Assembly (NCBI GenBank): GCA_021156245.1
Contig: JAJNBO010000062.1
Coordinates: 1 to 9,464, forward strand
Origin: Ramlibacter sp.
GTDB lineage: Bacteria; Pseudomonadota; Gammaproteobacteria; Burkholderiales; Burkholderiaceae_C
Direction of reading: 5' to 3'
DNA length: 9,464 bases
Positions 1 through 5,937 of the stretch are shown here, in pieces (within the stretch, counting starts at the first letter, position 1; every line of letters starts with the position of its first letter). Both the position numbers and the translations under genes were made by a program. Below the pieces are notes generated by a model that saw only the letters and a program-made list of their open reading frames with translations, made no database searches and had not been told where the DNA came from.

Positions 1-611
1 TCCGGCGGCTGGCCGCCCTGGATCAGGTGCTTGCGGTTGATCACCACCGACGGCACCGCGTGGATGCCCATCTGCTGCCATTCCTGCTCGCGCTCGCGCA
101 CCTCGCGCGCATACCGGTCGCTGGAGAGGATCTCGAGCGCCTGCGCGCGGTCCAGGCCCACCGATGCGGCAACATCGGCCAGCACGGCGTGGTCCGCAGG
201 ACTCTGGCCTTCGCCGTGATAGCTCTCGAGCAGTTTCATCTTCAGGTCGCGCTGCTGCTTCGGGCCCTGTTCGCTGGCCCAGTACAGGAGGCGATGCGCG
301 TCGAAGGTGTTCCACACGCGGCCGCGGCCCTCCTTGCGGAAGGTGAAGTCCACTGAAGCGCCGCGCGCGGCGATGGCCGCGCGCGACTGCGCCTGCTGCT
401 CCGCGGTGGAGCCGTACTTCTGCGTCAGGTGCTCGGTGACGTCCTGCCCCTCCGGCCCCATCTGCGGATTCAGCTCGAACGGCTGGAAGTGCAGGTCGAC
501 CGCGACCTCGCCCTCCAGCTTCTGCAGCGCGCGTTCCAGCGAGGCCAGGCCGACGGCGCACCAGGGGCACGCCACGTCGGAGACGAAGTCGATGTGGAGA
601 GGGGTAGGCAT
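1..611 (-). CDS. FrnE-like DsbA-family thiol oxidoreductase (C-terminus cut by window edge)
   Basis: A 203-residue open frame runs off the left edge of the window. It begins MPTPLHIDFVSDVACPWCAV, so a thioredoxin-type CxxC centre (CPWC, residues 15-18) follows the first beta strand. The middle is the helical insertion typical of DsbA-type folds (about 55-175), and the segment HAVPSVVINR near 184-193 carries the cis-proline (P187) expected opposite the active site. The final visible GGQPP matches the conserved C-terminal turn of the FrnE / 2-hydroxychromene-2-carboxylate isomerase-like group, which is usually about 210-240 residues, so only a short tail should be missing. There is no signal peptide, so it is probably cytoplasmic, with thiol-disulfide oxidoreductase or isomerase activity on unknown substrates. 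The ATG is chosen because it lies directly before the first beta strand; no clear Shine-Dalgarno precedes it, and the upstream gap is filled by a REP-like inverted pair. Family is secure; substrate is unknown. Confidence 0.9.
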   Translation of the reverse strand, partial: MPTPLHIDFVSDVACPWCAVGLASLERALQKLEGEVAVDLHFQPFELNPQMGPEGQDVTEHLTQKYGSTAEQQAQSRAAIAARGASVDFTFRKEGRGRVWNTFDAHRLLYWASEQGPKQQRDLKMKLLESYHGEGQSPADHAVLADVAASVGLDRAQALEILSSDRYAREVREREQEWQQMGIHAVPSVVINRKHLIQGGQPP

Positions 612-622
612 CAGCGGATTTT

Positions 623-703
623 CGTCATTCCCGCGGGAGCGGGAACCCAGGGCATGGAAAAACCCTTGGAAGCCCTGGATCCCCGCCGTGCGCGGGGATG
701 ACG
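623..703. repeat. REP-like inverted pair (REPIN-like doublet)
   Basis: Two copies of a roughly 31-bp unit face each other between the SDR and FrnE-like genes: 623-653, and its inverse at 672-703, separated by 18 nt. Each unit has a short GTCAT-containing edge and a GC-rich hairpin. In the first, TTCCCGC (628-634) pairs with GCGGGAA (639-645) around a 4-nt loop. In the second, ATCCCCGC (679-686) pairs with GCGGGGAT (692-699) around a 5-nt loop. The pair can also fold as one long stem through the matching outer edges and the CCAGGGC/GCCCTGG inner edges. A third unit lies at 5902-5932. The arrangement resembles the REP doublets seen in intergenic regions of many proteobacteria. Any role as attenuator, terminator or mRNA stabiliser is inference. 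Confidence 0.85.
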
Positions 704-722
704 GCAGGGGGCGGGGATGACG
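692..722. repeat. 12-bp direct repeat trailing the REP-like pair
   Basis: The sequence GCGGGGATGACG at 692-703, the outer edge of the second REP-like unit, is repeated exactly at 711-722 with 7 nt between the copies. The second copy has no matching left arm, so it looks like a partial duplication of the unit edge. It sits just downstream of the SDR stop codon at 731-733. Confidence 0.8.
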
Positions 723-730
723 AAGGGAGG

Positions 731-1735
731 TCAGGTTCCAATGGACCCCGTGACCGGCAGGACGATGCCCGTGATGTAGCTGGCGCAGACCGGCGAAGCC
801 AGGAAGACGTAGGCGGGCGACAGTTCCTCCGGCTGGGCAGGCCGCTTGAACTCGGTCTGCTTGCCGAACTCCACGATCTCCTCGGCGCTGCGGTCGGCGG
901 GGTTCAGCGGCGTCCAGACCGGGCCGGGCGCGACGGCATTCACGCGGATGCCCTTCTCGATCAGGCTGGAGGCCAGCGACATCGTGAAAGCGTGGATCGC
1001 GCCCTTCGTGGCCGAGTAGTCCAGCAATTCCTTGCTGCCCTTCAGGCCGACCACCGACCCCGTGTTGATGATCGAGGCGCCCTGCTTCAGGTGCGGCAGC
1101 GCGGCGCGCGCCATGTAGAAGTAGCCGTTGATGTTGGTGTGCAACGTCTCGTTCAGGCGCTCGTCCGTGATGTCTTCCAGCGAATGCGCATGCTGCTGGA
1201 AGGCCGCGTTGTTGACCAGGATGTCGAGCCGGTCGAACTCCTGCACGGTCTTCTCCACGGCTTCCTTGCAGAACTTCGAGTCCTTCACGTCGCCGGGGAT
1301 CAGCAGGCACTGGCGGCCTTCCTTCTCGACGTAGCGCTTCGTTTCCTCCGCGTCCTCGTGCGAGGTGAGGTACACGATCGCGACGTCCGCGCCTTCGCGC
1401 GCATACAGCACCGCGACGGCACGGCCGATGCCGGAGTCGCCGCCGGTGATCAGCGCCACCATGCCCTTGAGCTTGCCGCTGCCGCGGTAGTCCGGCGCAT
1501 AGAACTGCGGCTTGAGCTGCATGTCCGCTTCCAGCCCCGGTTTCTGCAGGTGCTGCGCGGGGAGCTCGTCCGGATAGGGGCGCAGCCCGGTCTGCACCGC
1601 CCCCTTCTTCTCGCCGCCGCCGCTTTCCGCGGGTTCCTTGCGGTCCTGTTCGCGCTGGATCTCGCGCTGCTTCTCGACGGTCTGTTCCACTCCGGCGCGC
1701 GCGTTCTGGTCCTTGGCGCTGGGTTTGTCGTTCAT
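731..1735 (-). CDS. SDR family oxidoreductase with charged N-terminal extension (general-stress type)
   Basis: A 334-residue short-chain dehydrogenase/reductase, predicted to be a cytoplasmic NAD(P)-dependent oxidoreductase. The Rossmann nucleotide site TGGDSGIG is at 97-104, NNAA at 175-178, and the catalytic Ser-Tyr-Lys set is S227, Y240 and K244 (YSATK), followed by NAVAPGPVWTPL after the active site. The first ~85 residues precede the Rossmann fold: about 1-50 are rich in Lys, Glu, Gln and Gly, then a stretch with PYPDELPAQHLQKPGLEADM. This long leader is typical of the YghA / Bacillus general-stress SDR group, longer than classical ~250-residue SDRs. The start is the ATG at 1733-1735, five bases after AGGAGG; an in-frame TTG six codons upstream is disfavoured because only one base separates it from a GGAGG. 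It follows the aldo/keto reductase gene by 87 nt in the same direction. The substrate cannot be read from the sequence. Confidence 0.93.
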   Translation of the reverse strand: MNDKPSAKDQNARAGVEQTVEKQREIQREQDRKEPAESGGGEKKGAVQTGLRPYPDELPAQHLQKPGLEADMQLKPQFYAPDYRGSGKLKGMVALITGGDSGIGRAVAVLYAREGADVAIVYLTSHEDAEETKRYVEKEGRQCLLIPGDVKDSKFCKEAVEKTVQEFDRLDILVNNAAFQQHAHSLEDITDERLNETLHTNINGYFYMARAALPHLKQGASIINTGSVVGLKGSKELLDYSATKGAIHAFTMSLASSLIEKGIRVNAVAPGPVWTPLNPADRSAEEIVEFGKQTEFKRPAQPEELSPAYVFLASPVCASYITGIVLPVTGSIGT

Positions 1736-1740
1736 GGAGG

Positions 1741-1746
1741 CCTCCT
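1741..1746 (-). promoter_or_regulatory. Strong ribosome binding site of the SDR gene, inside a palindrome
   Basis: On the minus strand AGGAGG lies five bases before the ATG at 1735, which fixes the SDR start. The ribosome site is part of a perfect 10-bp palindrome, GGAGGCCTCC (1736-1745), that fills the space up to the start codon. Confidence 0.75.
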
Positions 1747-1761
1747 GTGGCAAACCTCCAT

Positions 1762-1775
1762 GCTGGCGCGCCAGC
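1762..1775. repeat. 14-bp perfect palindrome upstream of the SDR gene
   Basis: GCTGGCGCGCCAGC is perfectly self-complementary with no loop and lies 27 nt upstream of the SDR start, in the 87-nt gap after the aldo/keto reductase gene. It could be an operator half-site pair or a chance product of high GC content. I see no poly-T tract, so it is not a convincing intrinsic terminator. Confidence 0.4.
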
Positions 1776-1822
1776 CGGCGGCGACGGCTCCGAAAACAAC
1801 GGACGGCGCTGTGAGAGCTGGC

Positions 1823-2848
1823 CTACACGTGGCCCAGGATCGGGTGCGGCTCGTACGGCGCTTCGAGCGCGCGCACTTCCTCCGCGGTGAGCGTGATGTC
1901 GAGCGCGGCCACCGCCTGGTCCAGCTGCGTCGTCTTGCTGGCCCCCACGATCGGCGCCGTCACGCCCTTGTGCAGCAGCCAGGCATACGCGACAGTGGCG
2001 TTGCTCACGCCGCGCTTCGCGGCCAGCGCGCCCAGGGCCTCGACCACCTTGAAATCGCTGTCGCGGTAGTAGTAGTTCTGCGCGATGTCGTCGGTCCTGG
2101 CGCGGGACGTCGCGCCTGCATCCTTGTCGCCGCGCTGCCGGTTGCCCGCGAGGAATCCGCGCGCCAGCGGGCTCCAGGGCAGCAGCCCCACGCCCTGGTC
2201 GCGGCACAGCGGGATCATCTCGCGCTCTTCCTCGCGGTAGGCGAGGTTGTAGTGGTTCTGCATGCTGGCGAACCGCGTCCAGCCACGCTCCTTCGCGATC
2301 TGCTGCATCTTGGCGAACTGCCATGCGTACATGCTGCTGGCGCCGATGTGGCGCACCTTGCCAGCCTTCACCACGTCGTGCAGGGCCTCCATGGTCTCTT
2401 CCATCGGCGTGTGGGGATCCAGGCGATGAATCTGGTACAGGTCGATGTAGTCCGTCCCCAGGCGTCGCAGGCTCTCGTCCACCGCATGGAAGATGCGCTT
2501 GCGGGACAGGCCGTCCATGTTGGGACGCCGGTCCGGCTTGGCTGCGGCGGAAGCGCCGCCCTTGAAGTTGAGGTCGACGGGGTAGTACACCTTGGTGGCG
2601 ACCACGACCTCTTCGCGCTTGCAGAACTCTCGCACGAACTTGCCCAGCAGCACCTCGCTCTGGCCGCCGGAATACAGGTCCGCGGTGTCGAAGAAGTTGA
2701 TCCCCAGTTCCACTGCATGCCGCACGAGGGGCCGCGAGGCTTCCTCGTCCAGCACCCAGGGCCGCCACTGGGGCGTGCCGTAGGTCATCATGCCCAGGCA
2801 GATGCGGGAGACATTCAGGCCGGTGCGGCCGAGTCGCGTGTATTGCAT
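1823..2848 (-). CDS. Aldo/keto reductase
   Basis: A 341-residue NADPH-dependent aldo/keto reductase of the (beta/alpha)8 barrel family, expected to be cytoplasmic and to reduce aldehydes or ketones. It opens MQYTRLGRTGLNVSRICLGM, the usual first hairpin and strand. The catalytic tetrad is complete: D54 (in NFFDTAD), Y59, K86 (VVATK) and H141 (YQIHR). GASSMYAWQF at 169-178, SMQNHYNL at 195-202, LLPWSPLARGFL at 222-233 and the cofactor-binding IVGASKTTQL at 300-309 follow the expected order and spacing. The start ATG overlaps the stop of the upstream DUF3606 gene by one base (TGATG), indicating translational coupling. An open frame extends 37 codons further upstream, but that part has no AKR character and lies over the DUF3606 gene. 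It resembles the YajO / general-stress AKR group. The physiological substrate is unknown. Confidence 0.94.
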   Translation of the reverse strand: MQYTRLGRTGLNVSRICLGMMTYGTPQWRPWVLDEEASRPLVRHAVELGINFFDTADLYSGGQSEVLLGKFVREFCKREEVVVATKVYYPVDLNFKGGASAAAKPDRRPNMDGLSRKRIFHAVDESLRRLGTDYIDLYQIHRLDPHTPMEETMEALHDVVKAGKVRHIGASSMYAWQFAKMQQIAKERGWTRFASMQNHYNLAYREEEREMIPLCRDQGVGLLPWSPLARGFLAGNRQRGDKDAGATSRARTDDIAQNYYYRDSDFKVVEALGALAAKRGVSNATVAYAWLLHKGVTAPIVGASKTTQLDQAVAALDITLTAEEVRALEAPYEPHPILGHV

Positions 2849-3027
2849 CAGTCCTTGCTCTTCTTCTCGCGCAAGTAGCGCTCCACCGCTTCGACCTGGT
2901 GCCCCGCGTGATGCACGGCCTCGCGCAGCTGGCCCATGTCGACGTCGAAGATGCGGCACCAGTACTGCACCTCCACCTGCCGGGTCAGGTCGATGCGGCG
3001 TGCCGTGTCGGTGGGATGGGCGTCCAT
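2848..3027 (-). CDS. Small DUF3606-domain protein
   Basis: A 59-residue protein that is essentially one DUF3606 domain: an RIDLT lead-in, EVQYWCRIFDVDMGQL at about 19-34, and EAVHHAGHQVEAVERYL at 36-52, read as two helices of a small helical domain. The lysine-rich end is EKKSKD. DUF3606 proteins are short, of unknown function, and often sit near stress-related genes in proteobacteria. The start is set by an AGGAGA ribosome site (3034-3039 on the + strand) six bases before the ATG; upstream in-frame sequence is low-complexity and lies outside the domain. Its stop overlaps the aldo/keto reductase start by one base, so the two are almost certainly co-translated. A regulatory or partner role for the reductase is inference only. 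Confidence 0.85.
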   Translation of the reverse strand: MDAHPTDTARRIDLTRQVEVQYWCRIFDVDMGQLREAVHHAGHQVEAVERYLREKKSKD

Positions 3028-3033
3028 GTCTGT

Positions 3034-3039
3034 TCTCCT
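3034..3039 (-). promoter_or_regulatory. Ribosome binding site deciding the DUF3606 start
   Basis: AGGAGA on the minus strand, six bases before the ATG at 3027. It supports the 59-residue protein over a 93-residue version that would begin 34 codons earlier. Confidence 0.7.
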
Positions 3040-3079
3040 GTCGCCAGCACCGCCATGATGACGAAAAACGACCGCGGCG

Positions 3080-3511
3080 TCAGCCCTGTGCCTGCCGGGA
3101 TGCAGCACGGCGGCGCGGCGCCAGCGCATAGGCCTGCCGCTCGAAGTGGTTCTCCCGGTACGGGTTGCGGCCGAGGAACAGCTGGAACAGGCTGGACAGC
3201 AGGTAGGCCGGCAGGAAGAACGGGCCCCATCGTTCGTACTGGCGTACGTGGACGTGTTCGTGGTGGCGCAGCTCCGCCAAGGCCGAGCGATCCACGGCCA
3301 GGATCACGTGGCCCAGGGTCATGGCCGAGAAGCCCAGCGGCTGCGGCAGGCGGGCCAGTACGGCGCCCACCCGGCCGCCAAAGAATTCCAGCGCGCCGAG
3401 ATGGCGGCGCCAGCGGCCGCCGAACAGCAAGGCGACAGTGCCCAGCAGCACGCCCAGCGCGGTGTATGGGCTGGGCCAGAGGTAGCGGAGAAGGAGACGG
3501 GCGCGGCGCAC
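3080..3511 (-). CDS. Small membrane-associated protein with HExxH motif (putative minimal metallopeptidase)
   Basis: A 143-residue protein if the GTG at 3511 is the start. Residues 14-31 (SPYTALGVLLGTVALLFG) form a hydrophobic segment. A zinc-protease-like HEHVH lies at 84-88 in HHEHVHVRQYERWGPFF, and residues 97-113 are a second hydrophobic stretch. NPYRENHFERQAY (116-128) contains ExxA with E124, which could supply a third metal ligand as in gluzincins. I do not recognise a named gene. It resembles an uncharacterised family in which HVRQYERWGP and a C-terminal FExxAY are conserved; that resemblance is from memory, not a search. Membrane-linked metallopeptidase activity is inference. The GTG is the only plausible start that keeps the hydrophobic segment without running into the MFS gene, but it has no Shine-Dalgarno, so the start is uncertain. 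The gene follows the MFS stop by 73 nt. Confidence 0.7.
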   Translation of the reverse strand: MRRARLLLRYLWPSPYTALGVLLGTVALLFGGRWRRHLGALEFFGGRVGAVLARLPQPLGFSAMTLGHVILAVDRSALAELRHHEHVHVRQYERWGPFFLPAYLLSSLFQLFLGRNPYRENHFERQAYALAPRRRAASRQAQG

Positions 3512-3584
3512 GGCGAGATCATCGCCGAATGGCGGTTTTCCTGCACGACAGTGGCGCGTGCCGGGGTGCGCCCTGCGCAACCGC

Positions 3585-4757
3585 CTACGAAGAGGCTCGC
3601 TGCACCCGCGTGGCGCAGAACCAGGCCAGCAAGCCGAGGACCGCCGCGGCCGCGAACATCGGCCGGAACCCCCAGCGCGAAGCGATGGCGCCGCCGGCCA
3701 GCACCCCCGCCACGCCGCCGAAGCCATAGCCGGTCACGGTGAACAAGGCCTGGCCCCGCGCACGCAGGCGGCCGGGAAAGTGCGTCGTGACCATGGCAAT
3801 GCAAGCCGTGTGGTGGGTGGCGAAGGTCAGCGCGTGGATCGCCTGCGCCACCACCAGCGCCACCAGTGAATCGCCCAGCCCGCCCGTGATCGCCATGCGC
3901 AGCGCCGTCACGGCGGCGCAGATGACCAGCCAGCGCTCCATGGGGAAGCGGCCGATCAGCCTGCCTTGCAGGTAGAACCAGCCGATCTCCGCGACCACCG
4001 ACACCGCCCACAAGGCGCCGATGGTGGCCTTGCTGTAGCCCAGGCTGTCCAGGTACAGCGACAGGAAGCCGTAGATGGCGAAATGCGCCATGACGTGGAA
4101 CAGGAGCGAAGCAAAAAACCAGCGCACCGCCGGCCGCCGCAACGCAGCGCCGATCGGCTCGCGCGGCGCATCGGAATGGGCGTGCGCCGCCTCCTTGACG
4201 TTCGGCAGCCACCACGTGCACAGGAGCACGCCGGCCAGCGTGACCGCCGTCCACCCCGGGAAAGCGCCCATGCCGAAGGCTTCGAACCACGCGCCCGCCG
4301 CGAACACGGTCAGCATGAAGCCGACCGATCCCCACAAGCGGATCTTTCCGTAGCGGCCCCAGTCGCCGGCGACCAGCTGCGCCATCGCCGCTTCCGTGAG
4401 CGACATCATGGAACTGGTGTGGGTGAAGAGCACCAGCAGCACGAAGGCGATCCACCAGCCGCTGCCCTCGATCCAGAGACCCGCCGATGCGACCAGCGCG
4501 ACGGCCGCGCTGATGCGCAGCAGCTTCACGCGCTCCCCGGTGTGGTCGCTGAGCGCGCCCCAGGCATAGGGCGCGAACACGCGGGTGAACGACTGCACCG
4601 ACACCAGCACGCTGATGACGGCGATCGGCAACCCCTGCGCCTTCAGCCAGAGCGGCAGGTACGGATTGAAGAAGCCGATGTGCGCGAAGTAGGTCGCCGA
4701 CAGGCCCGCGAACGGGACGAGCTGCCGGATGCCCGGCGCCTGCGCTGCGGGCGCCAT
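3585..4757 (-). CDS. MFS transporter, MFS_1-like (phenylpropionate/HcaT-type) family
   Basis: A 390-residue inner-membrane transporter with about 12 hydrophobic helices in two halves, divided by a polar loop at about 185-210 (VKEAAHAHSDAPREP). FFNPYLPLWLKAQGL at 29-43 in the first helix and the following loop, the loop GALSDHTGERVKLLR at 67-81 (MFS motif A position) and RYGKIRLWGSVGF at 135-147 are characteristic of the MFS_1-like / PPP group that includes HcaT. Substrates in that group are poorly defined and HcaT itself is only a putative 3-phenylpropionate transporter, so no substrate is assigned. Its ATG follows the aroC stop with no gap (TGA then ATG) and no obvious Shine-Dalgarno, implying translation by reinitiation after aroC. 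That coupling to chorismate synthase invites, but does not prove, a link with aromatic compounds. Confidence 0.92.
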   Translation of the reverse strand: MAPAAQAPGIRQLVPFAGLSATYFAHIGFFNPYLPLWLKAQGLPIAVISVLVSVQSFTRVFAPYAWGALSDHTGERVKLLRISAAVALVASAGLWIEGSGWWIAFVLLVLFTHTSSMMSLTEAAMAQLVAGDWGRYGKIRLWGSVGFMLTVFAAGAWFEAFGMGAFPGWTAVTLAGVLLCTWWLPNVKEAAHAHSDAPREPIGAALRRPAVRWFFASLLFHVMAHFAIYGFLSLYLDSLGYSKATIGALWAVSVVAEIGWFYLQGRLIGRFPMERWLVICAAVTALRMAITGGLGDSLVALVVAQAIHALTFATHHTACIAMVTTHFPGRLRARGQALFTVTGYGFGGVAGVLAGGAIASRWGFRPMFAAAAVLGLLAWFCATRVQRASS

Positions 4758-5852
4758 TCAGCGGCTGGCGGGAATGGGAGCGAGGGAGGCGGACACGTCG
4801 GCGCACTGCGCGCGGTGGCGCAGCGCCAGGTCCATCACCACCAGGGCCAGCATGGCCTCGGCGATGGGGGTCGCGCGGATGCCCACGCAGGGGTCGTGGC
4901 GCCCCTTGGTGACGATCTGGGTGGGCTGCCCATCGACGTCGATGGTGTCGCGCGGCGCCAGGATCGAACTGGTCGGCTTGATGGCGATCGACACTTCCAG
5001 GTCCTGCCCCGTGCTGATGCCGCCGAGCACGCCGCCGGCGTTGTTGGCCGCAAATCCGGCCGGGGTGAGCGAATCACCGTGCGTCGAGCCATGCTGGGCG
5101 ACGCTTGCGAAGCCGGCGCCGATCTCGACGCCCTTGACCGCATTGATGCCCATCATCGCGTAGGCGATCTCGGCATCGAGCTTGTCGAACAGGGGCTGGC
5201 CCAGGCCCACCGGCATGCCGGTCGCGGTCACGCGGATCCGCGCGCCGCAGGAATCGCCCGACTTGCGCAGCGCGTCCATGTAGGTCTCGATGGCGGACAC
5301 GTCGGCCACGGGCGCGAAGAAGGGGTTGTTCGGGACATGGTCCCAGCTCTCGAAGGCGATGCTCACCTCGCCCACCTGCTGCATGCAGCCGCGAAAGCGC
5401 GTGCCGTGCTTCTCCGCGAGCCACTTCTTGGCCACGGCGCCGGCCGCCACCATCGGCGCCGTCAGCCGGGCCGAGGAGCGCCCGCCGCCGCGTGGGTCGC
5501 GCAGGCCGTACTTCTCGAAGTAGGTGTAGTCGGCGTGGCCCGGCCGGAACTTGCGGCCGATCTCCGAATAGTCCTTGCTGCGCTGGTCCGTGTTGCGGAT
5601 CAACAGGCAGATGGGCGTGCCGGTCGTCCTGCCCTCGTACACGCCGGACAGGATCTCGACCTTGTCTTCTTCCTGGCGCTGGGTGACGTAGCGACTGGTG
5701 CCGGGCCGGCGGCGGTCCAGGTCGGGCTGGATGTCGGCCTCGGAGAGTTCCAGCCCCGGCGGGCACCCGTCGATGACGCAGCCGATGGCAGGCCCATGCG
5801 ATTCGCCGAAGTTGGTGACCGCAAAGACTTTGCCGAAGGTGTTGCCGCTCAT
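4758..5852 (-). CDS. aroC: Chorismate synthase
   Basis: A 364-residue chorismate synthase, the last enzyme of the shikimate pathway. It converts 5-enolpyruvylshikimate-3-phosphate to chorismate using reduced FMN, in the cytoplasm as a tetramer. It begins [20 protein letters not shown], with the signature GESHGPAIG at 16-24 and active-site H19. The basic DRRRPG is at 46-51, [10 protein letters not shown] with the second conserved histidine H106 at 102-111, and [14 protein letters not shown] at 118-131. [14 protein letters not shown] and [14 protein letters not shown] complete the family pattern at full length. The ATG at 5852 is chosen because the family N-terminus starts exactly there; 14 upstream in-frame codons look non-coding. 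No Shine-Dalgarno is visible and a -10-like GATAAT lies 7 nt upstream, so the message may be nearly leaderless. The stop directly abuts the MFS start. Confidence 0.98.
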   Translation of the reverse strand: MSGNTFGKVFAVTNFGESHGPAIGCVIDGCPPGLELSEADIQPDLDRRRPGTSRYVTQRQEEDKVEILSGVYEGRTTGTPICLLIRNTDQRSKDYSEIGRKFRPGHADYTYFEKYGLRDPRGGGRSSARLTAPMVAAGAVAKKWLAEKHGTRFRGCMQQVGEVSIAFESWDHVPNNPFFAPVADVSAIETYMDALRKSGDSCGARIRVTATGMPVGLGQPLFDKLDAEIAYAMMGINAVKGVEIGAGFASVAQHGSTHGDSLTPAGFAANNAGGVLGGISTGQDLEVSIAIKPTSSILAPRDTIDVDGQPTQIVTKGRHDPCVGIRATPIAEAMLALVVMDLALRHRAQCADVSASLAPIPASR

Positions 5853-5859
5853 TCTGCGG

Positions 5860-5865
5860 ATTATC
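5860..5865 (-). promoter_or_regulatory. Candidate -10 box for aroC
   Basis: GATAAT on the minus strand matches TATAAT at five of six positions and ends seven bases before the aroC ATG. I could not find a good -35 at 16-18 bp. If used, transcription would start at or within a few bases of the ATG. It could also be chance, with aroC expressed by readthrough from the CBS gene. Confidence 0.35.
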
Positions 5866-5901
5866 CCGGATGTGGCTGAGCGCCAGCTGCGCAATGCGGC
5901 A

Positions 5902-5932
5902 GCCCTGGGTTCCCGCCTCCGCGGGAATGACG
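5902..5932 (-). repeat. Single REP-like palindromic unit between the CBS gene and aroC
   Basis: A 31-bp unit that matches the inverse of the 623-653 unit at 29 of 31 positions; the two differences are both in the hairpin loop. The stem is TTCCCGC (5910-5916) with GCGGGAA (5921-5927) around CTCC. It lies five bases beyond the CBS gene stop codon, in the position of a 3' hairpin, but no U-run follows. As with the pair near 623-703, a role in terminating or protecting the CBS transcript is inference. Confidence 0.8.
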
Positions 5933-5937
5933 GGGAT

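Noticed and set aside
623..722. A CRISPR array or insertion-sequence remnant
   Set aside because: Units are inverted rather than regularly spaced direct repeats, and there is no transposase fragment or target-site duplication that I can see.
698..2878. A 726-codon open frame on the + strand opposite the SDR and aldo/keto reductase genes
   Set aside because: It lies antisense to two genes with complete catalytic motifs. Its protein is rich in Arg, His, Leu, Ala and Val without domain signatures, as expected when stop codons are rare in GC-rich DNA.
2849..2959. A 37-codon N-terminal extension of the aldo/keto reductase
   Set aside because: It lacks AKR homology, is Arg/Gly/Ala-rich and lies over the DUF3606 gene; the family N-terminus starts at 2848.
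3040..3079. A possible intrinsic terminator with a T-run after the HExxH gene on the minus strand
   Set aside because: There is a run of five Ts but only a 3-4 bp stem can be drawn before it.
3319..4806. A 495-codon minus-strand frame overlapping the MFS gene
   Set aside because: It is a shifted frame of the MFS coding sequence. The MFS frame has clear transmembrane helices and family motifs, while this one is Arg/Gly-rich throughout most of its length.
3966..5879. A 637-codon open frame on the + strand opposite the MFS gene and aroC
   Set aside because: Antisense shadow; the composition is repetitive His/Arg/Asp/Gln and both opposing genes are clear full-length family members.
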